This document shows positions 16,702-29,411 of a DNA stretch of 64,000 bases, piece after piece. The DNA lies in the NCBI RefSeq assembly GCF_051348905.1, contig NC_135233.1, forward strand, positions 595,845,577 to 595,909,576, read 5' to 3'. Below the pieces are notes generated by a model that saw nothing but the letters and a program-made list of their open reading frames with translations, was not told where the DNA came from and made no database searches. The stretch comes from Ranitomeya variabilis. Its lineage: Eukaryota; Chordata; Amphibia; Anura; Dendrobatidae. The translations under genes were made by a program, and so were the position numbers. Each line of letters begins with the position of its first letter. Position 1 is the stretch's first letter.

Positions 16702-17309
16702 TAAGGGGTACTTCCGTCTTTCTGTCCGCAACTTCCATAACGGAAATCCCGCGTCGATGATTGGTCTCGCCAGCTGCCTGTCATGGCTGCCACGACCAAT
16801 CAGCGACGGGCACAGTCTAATTAGTCCCTCCCTACTCCCCTGCAGTCAGTGCCCGCCGCCCGCATACTCCCCTCCAGTCACCACTAACACAGGGTTAATG
16901 CCAGCGGTAACGGACCACGTTATGCCGCGGGTAACGCACTCCATTATCGCTGCTATTAACCCTGTTTGTCCCCAACTTTTTACTATTGATGCTGCCTATG
17001 CAGCATCAATAGTAAAAAGATGTAATGTTAAAAATAATAAAAAAAACAAAAAACCTGCTATTCTCACCCTTCGTAGTCCGCCCAGGCGCGCGTGGCTGCC
17101 GCCATCTTCCGTTCCCAGAGATGCATTGCGAAATTACCCAGAAGACTTAGCGGTCTCGTGAGACCGCTAAGTCATCTGGATAATTTCGCAATGCATCCTG
17201 GGAATGGAAGATGGCGGCAGCCGCGCATCGCCAGAGCTTTGCTGGATCCCGGCAGGTGAGTATATAACTATTTTTTATTTTCATTATTTTTTTAAACGGG
17301 GATTTGGTG

Positions 17310-18040
17310 CCCACACTGCTGTATACTACGTGGGCTGTTATATACTGCGTGGCTGCTATATACTACGTGGTCAGTGTTAAATACTATGTGGGCTGTGTTT
17401 TGTACTGCGTGGGCTGTGCTATATACTACGTGGCCAGTGTTACATACTATGGGCTGTGTTATATACTGCGTGGGCTGTGCTATATACTACATGGCCAGTG
17501 TTAGATACTATGTGGGCTGTGTTTTGTACTGCGTGGGCTGTGCTATATACTACGTGGCCAGTGTTGGATACTATGTGGGCTGTGTTTTGTACTGCGTGGG
17601 CTGTGCTATATACTACGTGGCCAGTGTTAGATACTATGTGGGCTGTGTTTTGTACTGCGTGGGCTGTGCTATATACTACGTGGCCAGTGTTAGATACTAT
17701 GTGGGCTGTGTTTTGTACTGCGTGGGCTGTGCTATATACTATGTGGCCAGTGTTAGATACTATGTGGGCTGTGTTTTGTACTGCATGGGCTGTGCTATAT
17801 ACTACGTGGCCAGTGTTAGATACTATGTGGGCTGTGTTTTGTACTGCATGGGCTGTGCTATATATTACGTGGCCTGTGTTATATACTTCGTCGCTTGTGT
17901 TATATACTACGTCGCCTGTGTTATATACTGCGTGGCTGCTATATAGTACGTGGGCTGTGTTATATAGTACGTGGGCTGTGTTATATACTGTTTGGGCTGT
18001 GTTATATACTGCGTGGCCACTGTTATATATTGCGTGGCCT
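17310..18040. repeat. 21-bp minisatellite organised as 63-bp trimers
   Basis: The basic unit is about 21 bp (TATACTACGTGGGCTGTGCTA). In 17375-17860 it is arranged as a regular 63-bp trimer whose parts are TACTACGTGGCCAGTGTTAGA, TACTATGTGGGCTGTGTTTTG and TACTGCGTGGGCTGTGCTAT (runs shortened). 63 is divisible by 3, so two frames stay open, but the codon pattern is meaningless. Confidence 0.9.
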
Positions 18041-18214
18041 GTATTAACGCATCGGGTATTCTACAATATGTATGTATGTATATAGCAGCCACATAGTATA
18101 TAGCACAGGCCACTTACTATTTGTCTGCTATATACTACATGGCTCCTATATACTATGTGGCTGCTATATACATACATACATACATACATATTCTAGAATA
18201 CCCAATGCGTTAGA

Positions 18215-18965
18215 ATCGGGCCACCATCTAGTAAAAACATATAATGTTAAAAATAATAATATAAAAAAAAAATCATTATATTCTCATCTTCCGGCATCCG
18301 CGGCAGCCTTTCCCGCTCCTCGCGACGCTCCGGTCCCAAGAATGCATTGCGGCAATGACCCCAGATGACGTAGCGGTCTTGCGAGACCGCTACATCATCA
18401 CGGGTTATTGCCGCAAGGCATTACTGGTAACGGAGCGTCGCGACGAGCATCGCTAAAGGCCTGGGCTGGATCCGGGAGCTGCCGGAAGGTGAGTATATAA
18501 CTATTTTTTATTTTAATTCAGGGATATGGTGCCCACATTACTATATACTACGTGGGCTGTGTTATATACTACGTGGGCTTTGTTATACTACGTGGGCTGT
18601 GTTATACACTACGTGGGCTGTGTTATATACTACGTGGGCTGTGCTATATACTACGTGGGCTGTGCTATATACTACGTGGCCTGTGCTATATACTACGTGG
18701 CCTGTGCTATATACTACGTGGGCTGTGAGACTCTTTCGCCCGGGGCCCTCAAAAACCTGGAGCGAGCCCTGGCTTCACTGTTTGGCTTCACAAATCAGCG
18801 ACAGATGCAGTCCGGCCGTGAATTGGCGAGGAATTTGAACCACGCTTCGCTAATTGGTCGCGCCCGGCCGGCCGAATCCTGTGTATTCATTGCATTATTC
18901 TGAAATCTTCATAAATAAACTACATACATATTCTAGAACACCCAATGCGTTAGAATCAGGCCACC
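18215..18965. mobile_element. Third copy (C) of the same dispersed repeat
   Basis: Abuts copy B at ACCCAATGCGTTAGAATCGG. It has a central hairpin (GAATGCATTGCGGCAATGAC, GATGTAGCGGTCTC, mirrored; 18340-18425), GGTGAGTATATAACTATTTT, a short run of 21-bp units (18535-18730), and a second ACCCAATGCGTTAGAATCAG end at about 18940. Confidence 0.65.
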
Positions 18966-18988
18966 ATCTAGTGTGTGTGTATACAGTG

Positions 18989-19045
<57 letters not shown>

Positions 19046-19046
19046 G
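18966..19046. repeat. (GT)n/(TA)n microsatellite
   Basis: GTGTGTGTATACAGTGTATG followed by about 28 TA units. Confidence 0.95.
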
Positions 19047-20539
19047 AAAGTGATAGTATTTTAAAAACCACACATATTGAAAACTGCTGTCAGGTAGTTT
19101 ATTAACTTTTCAGGAATTAACCCCTTAATCCCATTGGACATACTATCCCGTCAAGGTGACCTGGGACTTAATTCCCAGTGACGGGATAGTACCTCCATTG
19201 CGATCAGCCACGCTCACGGGGGGATCGCGGCCGGATGTCAGCTGACTATCGCAGCTGATATCCGGCACTATGTGCCAGGAGCGGTCATGGACCGCCCCGG
19301 GCACATTAACCCCCGGCACACTGCGATCAAACATGATCGCAGTGTTCTGGCGGTATGGGGAAGCATCGCGCAGGTAGGGGGCTCCCTGCGTGCTTCCCTG
19401 ACACCCTTGGAGCAACGCGATGTGATCGCGTTGCTCCGGGGGTCTCTTACCTCCTCCTCCCTGCAGGCCCGTATCCAAAATGGCTGCGGGGCTGCATCCG
19501 GGTCCTGCAGGGAGGTGGCTTACCAGCGCCTACTCAGAGCAGGCGCCGGGAAGCCTCCCTGCTGTGCCTGTGTGATCGCTGATCTGACACAGTGCACAGC
19601 AGAGTGTCAGATCAGCGATCTGTCAATATAATGTAATGCCCCCCCAGAGCAAAGTAAAAAAGTAAAAAAAATATATATATTGTCCCAGTAAATACATTCC
19701 TTTATCTAAATAAAATAAAAAACAATAAAAGTACACATATTTAGTATCGCCGTGTCCATAACGACCCGACCTATAAAACTGGCCCACTAGTTAACCCCTT
19801 CAGTGAACACCGTAAAAAAAAATTAAAATAAATGAGGCAAAAAACAACCCTTTATTATCATACCGCCGAACAAAAAGTGGAATAGCACGCGATCAAAAAG
19901 ACGATATATATAACCATGGTACCGCTGAAACCGTCATCTTGTCCCGCAAAAAACGAGCTGCCATACAGCATCAGTGAAAAAATAAAAAAGTTATAGTCCT
20001 CAGAATAAAGCGATGCAAAAATAATTCTTTTTTCTATAAAATAGTTTTTATCGTATAAAAGCGCCAAAACATAAAAAAAAATCTAAATGAGGTATCGCTG
20101 TAATCGTACTGACCCGAAGAATAAAACTGCTTTATCCATTTTACCAAACGTGGAACGGTATAAACGCCCTCCCCCCAAAAGAAATTCATGAATAGCTGTT
20201 TTTTGGTCATACTGCCTCACAAAAATCGGAATAAAAAGCGATCAAAAATATCACGTGCCCGAAAATGTTACCAATAAAAACGTCAACTCGTCCCGCAAAA
20301 AACAAGACCTCACATGACTCTGTGGACCAAAATAGGGAAAAATTATAGCTCTCAAAAAGTGGTAACCCAAAAAAATATTTTTGGCAATAAAAAGCGTCTT
20401 TTAGTATGTGACAGCTGCCAATCATAAAAATCCGCTAATAAACCTGCTATAAAAGTAAATCAAACCCCCCTTCATCACCCCCTTAGTTAGGGAAATATAA
20501 TTTAAAAAAAAAAAAAAAAGCATTTATTTCCATTTTCCC

Positions 20540-20735
20540 ATTAGGGTTAGGGCTAGGGTTAGGGTTTGGATTACATTTATGGTTGGGATTAGGGTTAGGG
20601 GTGTGTCTGGTTTAGGGGTGTGGTTACGGTTATGGTTGGGATTAGAGTTAGGGGTGTGGTTAGGGTTGGGGTTAGGGGTGAGGTTGGGATTAGGTGTGTG
20701 TTTGGGTTAGGGTTTCAGTTAGAATTGGGGGTTTC
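20540..20735. repeat. Degenerate telomere-like repeats inside the TTAA element
   Basis: Many copies of TTAGGG or near variants (TTAGGGTTAGGGCTAGGG, GGGATTAGGGTTAGGGGTG, GGTTAGGGTTGGGGTTAGG) over about 190 bp, all G-rich on the plus strand. Confidence 0.85.
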
Positions 20736-20976
20736 CACTGTTTAGGCACATCAGGAGCTCTCCAAACGCGACATGGCGTCTCAATTCCAGCCAATTCTGC
20801 ATTGACAAAGTAAAACAGTGCTCCTTCCCTTTCGAGCTCTCCCTTGCACCCAAACAGGGGTTTACCCCAACATATGGGGTATCAGTGTACTCAGGAAAAA
20901 TTGGACAACAACTTCTGGGGTCCAATTTCTCTTGTTACCCTTGGGAAAATAAAAATTTGGGGGGCTAAAAAAAACA

Positions 20977-23900
20977 TTTCTCGATCGCCTCTCATTGGGG
21001 GACACAGGAACCATGGGTGTATGCTGCTGCCACTAGGAGGCTGACACTATGCAAATAAAAAAGTTAGCTCCTCCTCTGCAGTGTACACCCCACCGACAGG
21101 AAGTAGGATATTCAGTTTAGCTTAGTGTCAGTAGGAGGTGGACACGAGTCTTTCATTAGACCCTTATCTACCTCAATGTGCGTCGTTTCTTTTCAGGTTT
21201 CCGGAGGGATACAGGGTGAACAGTCACACCTGTAGTCCCACAATACGGACTATGAGTACGGCGTGTACTGCCACCCCGTATCCTCGTAGATCCCTCAGCA
21301 GGACCATGATCCTAGCACACAAGCGTGCTTAGAAGTCCGGTCCTGGCTCCGTCCCCCACCCACTCGCCCACCAGAGCCTGTCGGTTGGAGGAGACGAGGA
21401 CGTCCATCAGCTTGGACGTCTCATTCCTCTTCAGGTTAGTATCGGTGTGGGAAGTTGAGGTGAGTATTTCCCATCCCAGATCTTTCAAGGGGGTCTTGCT
21501 AGGGGCTCCCAGAATACCTGGTCGTCGCTTGCACCCAGATTGCAGCAGCACGGCCTGGGATCACTGTTCCCATGCGGCATCTGCGGCCCCTCTGCCTTCT
21601 CCGCACCACTCTCCCCAGTGAGACAGCCCTGACAGGCTGTCGTGCCGTTTCTTCCTGTGGCGCACTGCTCCGGCGCCGGGGTTTTAATGGGGCCGCACTA
21701 CCTTCTCCAGCACGACAGCCCTGTCAGGCTGCTGCGCCGCTTCTCCCTGCGGCGCACTGCTCTGGCGCTGCGGGTTTTCATGGCGGCCGCTCCATCTCCA
21801 GCGTGACAGCCTTGGCAGGCTGCCGCGCCGTTTTTCTAACTGCGGCGCACTGCTCCGGCGCTGCGGCTCTCTCCTCCGGCGGTCGCTGGCCTGTAATTTA
21901 GGCCCCGGCTTCTGCCCGGGCCTACTTCCGGTGCCGTGCTCCGTCCACTTCCGCTTTCATTGGGCGGGCTTTCTCCCACCCGACAATTTCTTTACTCCCC
22001 GCCCACCGGCGCCATCTTGGTGCTGACTGGGCCCATGACTTCTACGCCACTGCTTGGCGCCACATCGCAACAGGGCGCACGTTCCAGCGCTCTTTCAGCG
22101 GTCACCATCTGCGGTTCATCCAGACTGCAGCCAGGTCCTTTTTTTTCCCCAGCACACGCTTTCTCCGGCAGGGTCCCCTGCATCCTCCTTAGGTTGCCGT
22201 CTCATCGCTGGTGCCCTGGACCTGTGCCATGATGCCGGTCGCAGCTACAGCCGGGAGCAGTCTACAGGACTCTACTATTACTGTGAGTAGCTCTGCTATG
22301 CAGTCTATTACTCCCCTCTCCTTTTCCCCTAACCTTCGGGCATCATTTAGTGGGTCTGCTCCCAGGCCTAATCCTATAAGGAGAGCGTTCCCGTCCTCCT
22401 GCTTCCTCTTGTCAGCTGCAGCAACTCCCTGTCCAGGAGTCCCTACCCCGGGTGAGACCGAGACCCCTATCCCTGGGTGGGCTTTCCTTCTGTCTCAGTC
22501 TGGGGCGGACCTCACCAGGATGTCACGACCTTGGTGTCCGTGCCTGACCGCAGTTGCTAGTGGGTCACAGGATTCTCCGTCCAGCCTTGTTCAACTCAGG
22601 CCACAAGAGATATAGAGCAAGATTCTAGGTTCCTTTTTTCGGAGGGATATAGGGTGAACAGTCACACCTGTAATCCCACATTATGGACTATGAGTACGGC
22701 ATGTACTGCCACCCCGTATCCTCATAGATCCGACAGCAGGACCATGATCCTAGCACACAAGCGTGCTTAGAAGTTCGGTCCCAGCTCCATTCCCCACCCA
22801 CTCGCCCTCCAGAGCCTGACAGTTGGAAGAGACGAGGACGTCCACCATCAGCTCCATGGATGTCTGACACCTTTCTTTCCCGCTCCATCTTGCCCTCCGG
22901 TCTGGACCGGTGAGATCCTAGAGACAAGCTTCCTTGGTCATGTTTGCAGAGGAAGTTTCAGACTTGGTTTCTCTACAGGCACATAACCTTATTGTTGCGA
23001 TCAACCAGACCCTAAGCATCATGGATACCTCTACGGAACCCGCAGAATATGCGGTTTCCTTTAGACTGTCAAACCACCCTCCAAGGTCTTTGCCCCACAC
23101 ACTGAATTTGTGGTGGTACTTGCCAGGGGAAATGCGAGCCATACCAGATGCTTTCAGATAGGGAAGCGTCTCGGCATTCTATATTCCTTCTCCCCTGAGC
23201 TCATCGCTAACTGGACTGATTCCCCGACAGGAAGCGGGCAATTCTGGACTCGTCAGTTCCCAGACTGTCTACCAACTTGGCATGGGTTCCAAGGATACAA
23301 TTATAGAATCGCTGGATAAATCAGCCTTTGAAACGGCTGCTTCTACTTTGTGCCTCGGCCATTGCCTCTACCTGGGTCTCAAGGACCATAGCTAGATGGA
23401 CCAAATAGCCTTGTAAGAGCACCCCGGCTGGAGCTCCTCCGGGGGAGCTAGCTGACCTGACGGACCAGATTTCCTATGCAGGGAAATATTTGGTATCTGC
23501 CTCCCTAGATGCGCGGCTTGTGCAGCTCACGCGTCCAGCAATATGATGGCCATCCGACGGAATATTCGGCTCTACACACAGCAGGCAGACTTGTCTTCAA
23601 GAGGTCCCTTACCGGCCTCCCCTTCCAGGGGGCCCATCTCTTTGGCTACATGCTGGAACAAATTATTAATGATGCCACGGGAGGCACGAGTTCCCTTTGT
23701 CCTTTCGCTGTTTTGCGGCGTCGGAAGATTCCTCTAGCTAACACAGACTGCGATCTCGTCTGGCTAGAGAAAAAGGCTTCCTTTAAGCCTACCCCTTCCC
23801 GGCGATCCCGCAACTCCCATGGTTGGTCCACCAGGCCTAGACTTGGCAGATCTTCCTCGGCATAACTAGTGCTAACGGCCCAGCGTTTCTTCCAGTTTGG

Positions 23901-26900
23901 GCGGGCATCTCCTGCCTTTTTCAGGGATGTTTGGCTGACTTCGATGGAGGACGCTTAGATCAGGGAGGTGGTATCCTCTGGATACAAGATAGGGTTCGCT
24001 TCGCGGCCCCGGAATCGCTTCTTCGAATCCCGCCCTCTAAAAATCCTCCTCTGATCCCAGGTTTCTTTACATCCATTATCTTCCTTCTTTGTTCGGAGGT
24101 TATTGTTTCCGTCCCACAGCAGGTACGCTTCACAGGTTTCTATTCAAACCTGCTTGCAGTGCCGAAGAAGAGCGGCGCAGTTCGACCCATTCTGTCTCTG
24201 AAGTTAGTGAACAGAAGGTTCCGCCTGCGGCATTTCAGGATGAAGTTCCTCTGTTCAGTCCTGGCTTCCATGGATCCACAAAAATTCCTGTGCTCTATGG
24301 ATATCCAAGATGCCTTGCTCCATGTCCTGATTTTCCTAGTGCTCATTCCATACCTTGAAGTCCTCCTCATCAAGCCTCTGCCCCTCTCTCAGGCCCAGGA
24401 GAGTCTGACCATCGCCCTCGACTCCCTGTTCCGTTTCTGGTGGCTGGCCAACAGAACAAAGTCTTGTCTTGTTCCGAGTCAGCGTCTCGTCATCTTAGGC
24501 ATGTTGTTCGACACCGCCGGGGGTTTTTCTTCTTGAGAAGCGGGCAATTCTCCATATGGAGTTCGCTCTCTGCAGGGCCCTCGGCTGCCTTCCTTCCGTT
24601 CACCTATGACGCTCCTGTGATGCATGGTGACAGCTCCGTAAGCGTTCTCTTTTGCGCTGTTCCACTTGAGACCACTTCAGCAGGCCATCCTTCCTCAGTG
24701 GGACACATCTGTGCTTTCTCTGGATCCTCCGATCTGACTTTCCGTCCGATTCTAATAGCCTCTCAACTGGTGGTGTCATCCCCTCTCATTCCCCAGGTCC
24801 GGTCCTCCCATAGCAGGTGGTGACGACTGTCACTAGCCTTCCCGGCCGGGGCGCGGTTTCTCGCCATCCGTCAGTGAAGGGGGCGTTGGTCGGAGCAAGA
24901 CTCCTCTCTGCCGATCGACACCCTTGAGATAGGGGCCTTTCTTCTATCCCTGAGTCACTGGGAAAGGCTTCTCAGAGGTCTGCCAGTCAGAATCCAGACG
25001 TCCAATGCCTCGGCTGTGGCTTATGTCAATCGCCAGGGAGGGAGTCAGTCTCTTGGCAATGGCGGAGGTATCCAAGATCCTCCTCTGGGCAGAGGCGACG
25101 GTTTCGGCACTATCCGCAGTGCATATCCCCGGCGTGGACAACTAGGCCGCAGTGTTTTCTCTGCCGCGAGAAGGGTCCCTGCTTCAGGAGGTCTTCCTTC
25201 AAATTTGCCTTTGATGAGGAACTCCGTACACGGATCTCCTGGTGGCCCGTCTGCTTCGGAAGGTTACACAGTTTGTTTCCAAGTCCGCGATCCTCTTGTT
25301 GTGGATACCGATACTTTGACGATTCCTGGGTCGCAATTTGTACTTCCCTTTCTGTTCCTCCCTTCCCTTTCTTCCCAGGCTGTTGAAGATCAATGCGGAG
25401 GGGGTGCCGGTCATTCTGACCGCACCAGTTTGGCCCAGAAGATTCTGGTTCGCTGAGATCGTCCATCTCCTTGCGGACTCCCACTGGAGGCCCCCAGTCA
25501 GGCTAGATCTTCTATACCAGGGACCCATCTGCCGCAGAGTTCTTGGTGGCTCAAGTTAACAGCTTTGCTGTTGAAACCTTCCATTTTGGCCGTTTTCTCT
25601 AGGCGGGACTTGATGCTGGCCTTGCCCTTAGTTCTCTGAAGGGTCAGATAGCAACCCTTTCCATCCTTTATCTGAAGTCCTTTTCAGAAGTCCTTAGCTA
25701 CTGGCTATCATGGTACGAAGATTTATATCCGTCCCGTTCTCAGATCAGAACTTTTCTTCAAGTGGCGCATGCGGCTCTCCCATACCACACTCCCGTGGAT
25801 CCCTGGGACCTCAATCTTGTTCTGTAGGCTCAGTGGAGTTCCCCCCTTAAGCCTCCCCATGAGCCTCACTGTCTGTTCTATCCTGCAAGGTGGTGTTTCT
25901 GGTGGCCATCTCCACGCGTCTCGGAGTTGGTGGCTCTCTCCTGTCGCCCCATTTCTTGGTTCTTCACCAGGATAGGGTAGTTTTACGGCCTTCGTCGCCT
26001 TTTCTTCCCAGGGTGGTGTCCTCCTTTTCCTTGAATAAGATCGTCCTTTCCACCTTTGTCCTGCTCCGATCGATTTTCTGGGGCGTTCGCTGAACAGGCT
26101 AGACCTGGTCAGGGCGGTGAGGATCTATTTGTCTAGGACCACCTTCTTTAGGAAGACGGACTGTCTTTTTGTCATTCCAGACGGTACCCCAAGAGGCCTG
26201 CCGGCCTACAAGGTTACGATTGTTCTCTGGATCAGACCTGCCATCCTGGAGGCTCACCGGGTCAAGAACAGAGTGACTCCACCTGGTATTAAGACTCACT
26301 CTGCCCTGGGCAGTGGGCGCCTCCTGGGCGGTACACCATGGGGCACCCGCCCTACAACTTTGCTAGGTGGCAACCTGGTGTTCCGTTCCCTCTTTTGCCA
26401 AAGGTTATAAGCTCCATACCTGCGCTTCGGCAGTCGCCAGCCTAGGCGGAAGGATCTTGCAGGCGGCAGTGGTGAGTCCTCCGACCTGAATGGAGTTTTT
26501 CTGCTGTTCCCACCCCAGGGACTGCTTTGGGACGTCCCATGGTTCCTGTGTCCCCCAATGAGAGGCGATAGAGAAAACAGGATTTTTGGTTGCTTACCGT
26601 AAAATCTGTTTCTCGGAGCCTTCATTGGGCGACACAGCACCCTCCCAAGTTGAACAGCTCTGTTTATTGTGTTATACTGTTAACGTTTGCGTTCTTTGAA
26701 CGCTCTTTGAGTGTTTGAAACTGTTAAACTGTAAAGCGCTGCTTAAATTTGTTGGCGCTATATAAATAAAGATTATTATTATTATATTATTATTCTTTCT
26801 CGTTTACACGTTGCTTCTCCTACTGCTTTCTCACTAACTGAATATCCTACTTCCTGTCGGTGGGGTGTACACTGCAGAGGAGGAGCTAACTTTTTTATTT

Positions 26901-27006
26901 GCATAGTGTCAGCCTCCTAGTGGCAGCAGCATACACTCATGGTTTCTGTGTCCCCCAATGAAGGCTCCGAGAAGCAGATTTTACGGTAAGCAACCAAAAT
27001 CCTGTT
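20977..27006 (+). mobile_element. DIRS-type tyrosine-recombinase retroelement fossil
   Basis: Terminal regions are inverted repeats of each other: TCATTGGGGGACACAGGAAC and GGCTGACACTATGCAAATAA at the left are mirrored at 26836-26990. An internal complementary region at about 26525-26645 repeats both outer ends joined together, the DIRS hallmark. Between them, remnants of a gag-like region (about 21200-23400), a DIRS reverse transcriptase / RNase H region (about 24100-25150) and a recombinase-like region (about 25550-26450) can be recognised. A segment near 21196-21420 recurs at 22638-22860. It is broken many times and cannot be active. A short (ATT)n-tailed retroposon sits in its right part. 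Confidence 0.8.
26650..26800 (+). repeat. Short retroposon tail with (ATT)n, inside the DIRS fossil
   Basis: GTAAAGCGCTGC, GTTGGCGCTATATAAATAAA, then ATT repeats at about 26770-26795; plus-strand counterpart of 10730-10795. The left boundary is unclear. Confidence 0.55.
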
Positions 27007-27467
27007 TTTTGTGGGACAAAAATGATTTTTTATTTTTATGACTCTGTGTTATAAACTGTAGTGAAATACTTGGGGGTTCAAAGTTCTCACAACACATCTT
27101 GATAAGTTCCTTGGGGGGTCTAGGTTCCAATATGGGGTCACTTGTGGGGGGTTTCTACTGTTTAGGCACATCAGGGGCTCTGCAAAAGCAACGTGACACC
27201 TGCAGACCAATCCATCTAAGTCTGCATTCCAAATGGCGCTCCTTCCTTTCCGAGCTCTGCCATTCGACCAAACGGTGGTTCCCCCTCACATATGGGGTAT
27301 CAGCGTACTCAGGACAAATTGGACAACAACTTTTGGGGTCCAATTTCTCTTGTTACCCTTGGGAAAATACAAAACTGGGGTCTAAAAAATAATTTTTGTG
27401 GAAAAAAAAAAGAATTTTTATTTTCACGGCTCTGCGTCATAAACTGTAGTGAAACACTTGGGGGTTC

Positions 27468-28922
27468 TGTCAGGATTCCTGACCGCTGCTACCAATTTGT
27501 CACCATTCACACCGTGTCCGTCACCCCTACGTCACGGATCGGGGGACTTTAGGCCAACAGACGGCTATCACATGTGCAGGGGGGCTTATCTTAGGTATCC
27601 CTCCACTGCTACAATGTGATAAAAAAACACACACAAGGCTATTGACCTCTTAGTTTACAGCAGGGGCTTATTCTAGGTATTCCACTGCTCTTCAATATAC
27701 CATGAACTGCAGGGATCTATGAATATCCCGCTTACAGTTCGACTTAAACCTTGCAGCTCTCCGGCGCCCCCCTTTACCCTCAGGTCAGATTAGGTACTGC
27801 ACCTAGGATAATTAGTCGCCAGAAAGGCTGCCTGCTATGTACTGGCCATTGGGCACGCTACAGCGAGGCGATTTAACTACTCCCGCTCAGGCAGGACCAA
27901 TAATTATCAATGTCGCCGTCGCTACAACGTCTCCAAAAGGCACAGTGCACACGATAAGCTGCCACCAGCTTCGATTAAACGGGTCCGAAGCTAACCCAAC
28001 ACAGTAGCGTAATTCCCTTCAAGAGACAGGGTACGTTTTAGAGCAGGAGAACGAATCTAGTATTAATTATTATACTCCATAAAGTTTAGGCAGTGCTTTA
28101 TCAAAATATTTTACAAAGATGTTAGAAAAAGAGACAATTGCAAATATGTACAAGGTAATTATAACATAAAAGGATTAAAGGAGAAAAGATAACACTCACA
28201 TGTTCTCAGAGTATTGCAGGCAACCAGGCTAGTGGAGTTTCCATCTGTCCCAATGCATCAGTAGGTCTGGATAGACAGCAGACAGACAGCCCAGGTCAAA
28301 ACTTAAAGCTGCAGCCTGTGACCTCACCAAAAGGGCTGGCTTATCCAGACCCTCCTCTCTGTTCAGTCTGAGTAATTCAACCTTAAATTTGTCTACTTTC
28401 TATAACTCCGCGACAAAACATGTCATAGTCATAACACACCCAGCATTCATCTCGTATTAACGCTGGCATTCTAATGAGATCAAATATGTCCTATCTGTGA
28501 TGCATATTTACAGAGAAATCCCTACTTCTTTACCGGATGGAGTTAGAAGCCCGTGTTTAGAGTGATGGATAGATGCTCCGAGGGACATTAAGAATATATA
28601 TTTTCGTGTTCCTATCTTACATGGTTGGCCTAATATCTTACAATAATGGAACAAAAGACTTCCATGATTCAGGAAGTTTCCATACCAGTTATAGCTGGAC
28701 AAGAGCTTAAGTCTTCCCAAGCGATTGTAAAAATTCATTTGGGAAGGGTATGAGGGATTTGGGAGCTGAAAGTCAGGAATGTGCAGCAAGAAGCAATAAA
28801 CCCTTCTGCACTCATTGACAAGACAAGCGAAAACACAGAGTGAAGGGGGGGGGTCAATGCCCACTCTATGTGTGCTGGCAGAGAAACTAAACTTATATGA
28901 TATTTCATACCATATCGTGACA
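27468..28922. mobile_element. Solo LTR, about 1.45 kb, with 5-bp target duplication
   Basis: Starts TGTCAGGATTCC and ends ATCGTGACA, flanked by GGTTC on both sides (27463-27467 and 28923-28927). The flanks rejoin into the TTAA element phrase GGGGGTTCAAAG. Only the LTR remains, as expected after recombination between two LTRs. Family (retrovirus or Gypsy-like) not determined. Confidence 0.8.
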
Positions 28923-29411
28923 GGTTCAAAGCTCCCACAACACATCTAGATAAGATCCTTAGGGGGTCTACTTTACAAAATGGTGTCACTTGTGGGGGGT
29001 TTCAATGTTTAGGCACACTCCAAATGCAACATGGCGTCCCATCTTAATTCCAGCCAATTTTGCATTGAAAAGTCAAACGGCGCTCCTTCCCTTCCAAGCT
29101 CTGCCATGCACCCAAACAGTGGTTTTCCCCCACATATAGGGTATCAGCGCACTCAGGACAAATTGCACAACAACTTTTGGGGTACAATTTCTTCTGGTAC
29201 CCTTGGGAAAATAAAAAATTGGGGGCGAAAAGTTCATTTTTGTGAAAAAATATTATATTTTACTTTTACGGCTCTACATTATAAACTTCTGTGTAGCACT
29301 TGGTGGGTCAAAGTGCTCACCACACATCTAGATAAGTTCCTTAGGGGGTCTACTTTCCAAAATGGTGTCACTTGTGGGGGGTTTCAATGTTTAGGCACAT
29401 CAGGGGCTCCC

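Larger units (their letters stand above)
16080..18240. mobile_element. Non-autonomous dispersed repeat, copies A and B, with an internal 63-bp array
   Basis: Copy A (about 16090-16345) is truncated; copy B runs from about 16345 to 18235. Shared motifs: ATTGTCTAAGG near the start, paired GCTGATTGGTCG / CGACCAATCAGCG, a hairpin TTTTTACTATTGATGCTGCC / GCAGCATCAATAGTAAAAAG (16977-17018), and a long hairpin at about 17120-17205 (CATTGCGAAATTACCCAGA, ACTTAGCGGTCTCG, mirrored). After GGTGAGTATATAACTATTTT comes the tandem array, and the right end carries ACCCAATGCGTTAGAATCGG. No protein coding. Confidence 0.7.

Noticed and set aside
17304-18085. Frames of about 200 codons (Trp/Ala/Val/Tyr-rich)
   Set aside because: Product of the 63-bp trimer array in a dispersed repeat, with no conserved content.
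24020-24040. TTCGAATCCCG, resembling a tRNA B box
   Set aside because: No A box or cloverleaf around it, and it lies inside the DIRS fossil.
28508-28945. 145-codon minus-strand frame
   Set aside because: It falls inside the solo LTR and crosses its border, with no protein signature.
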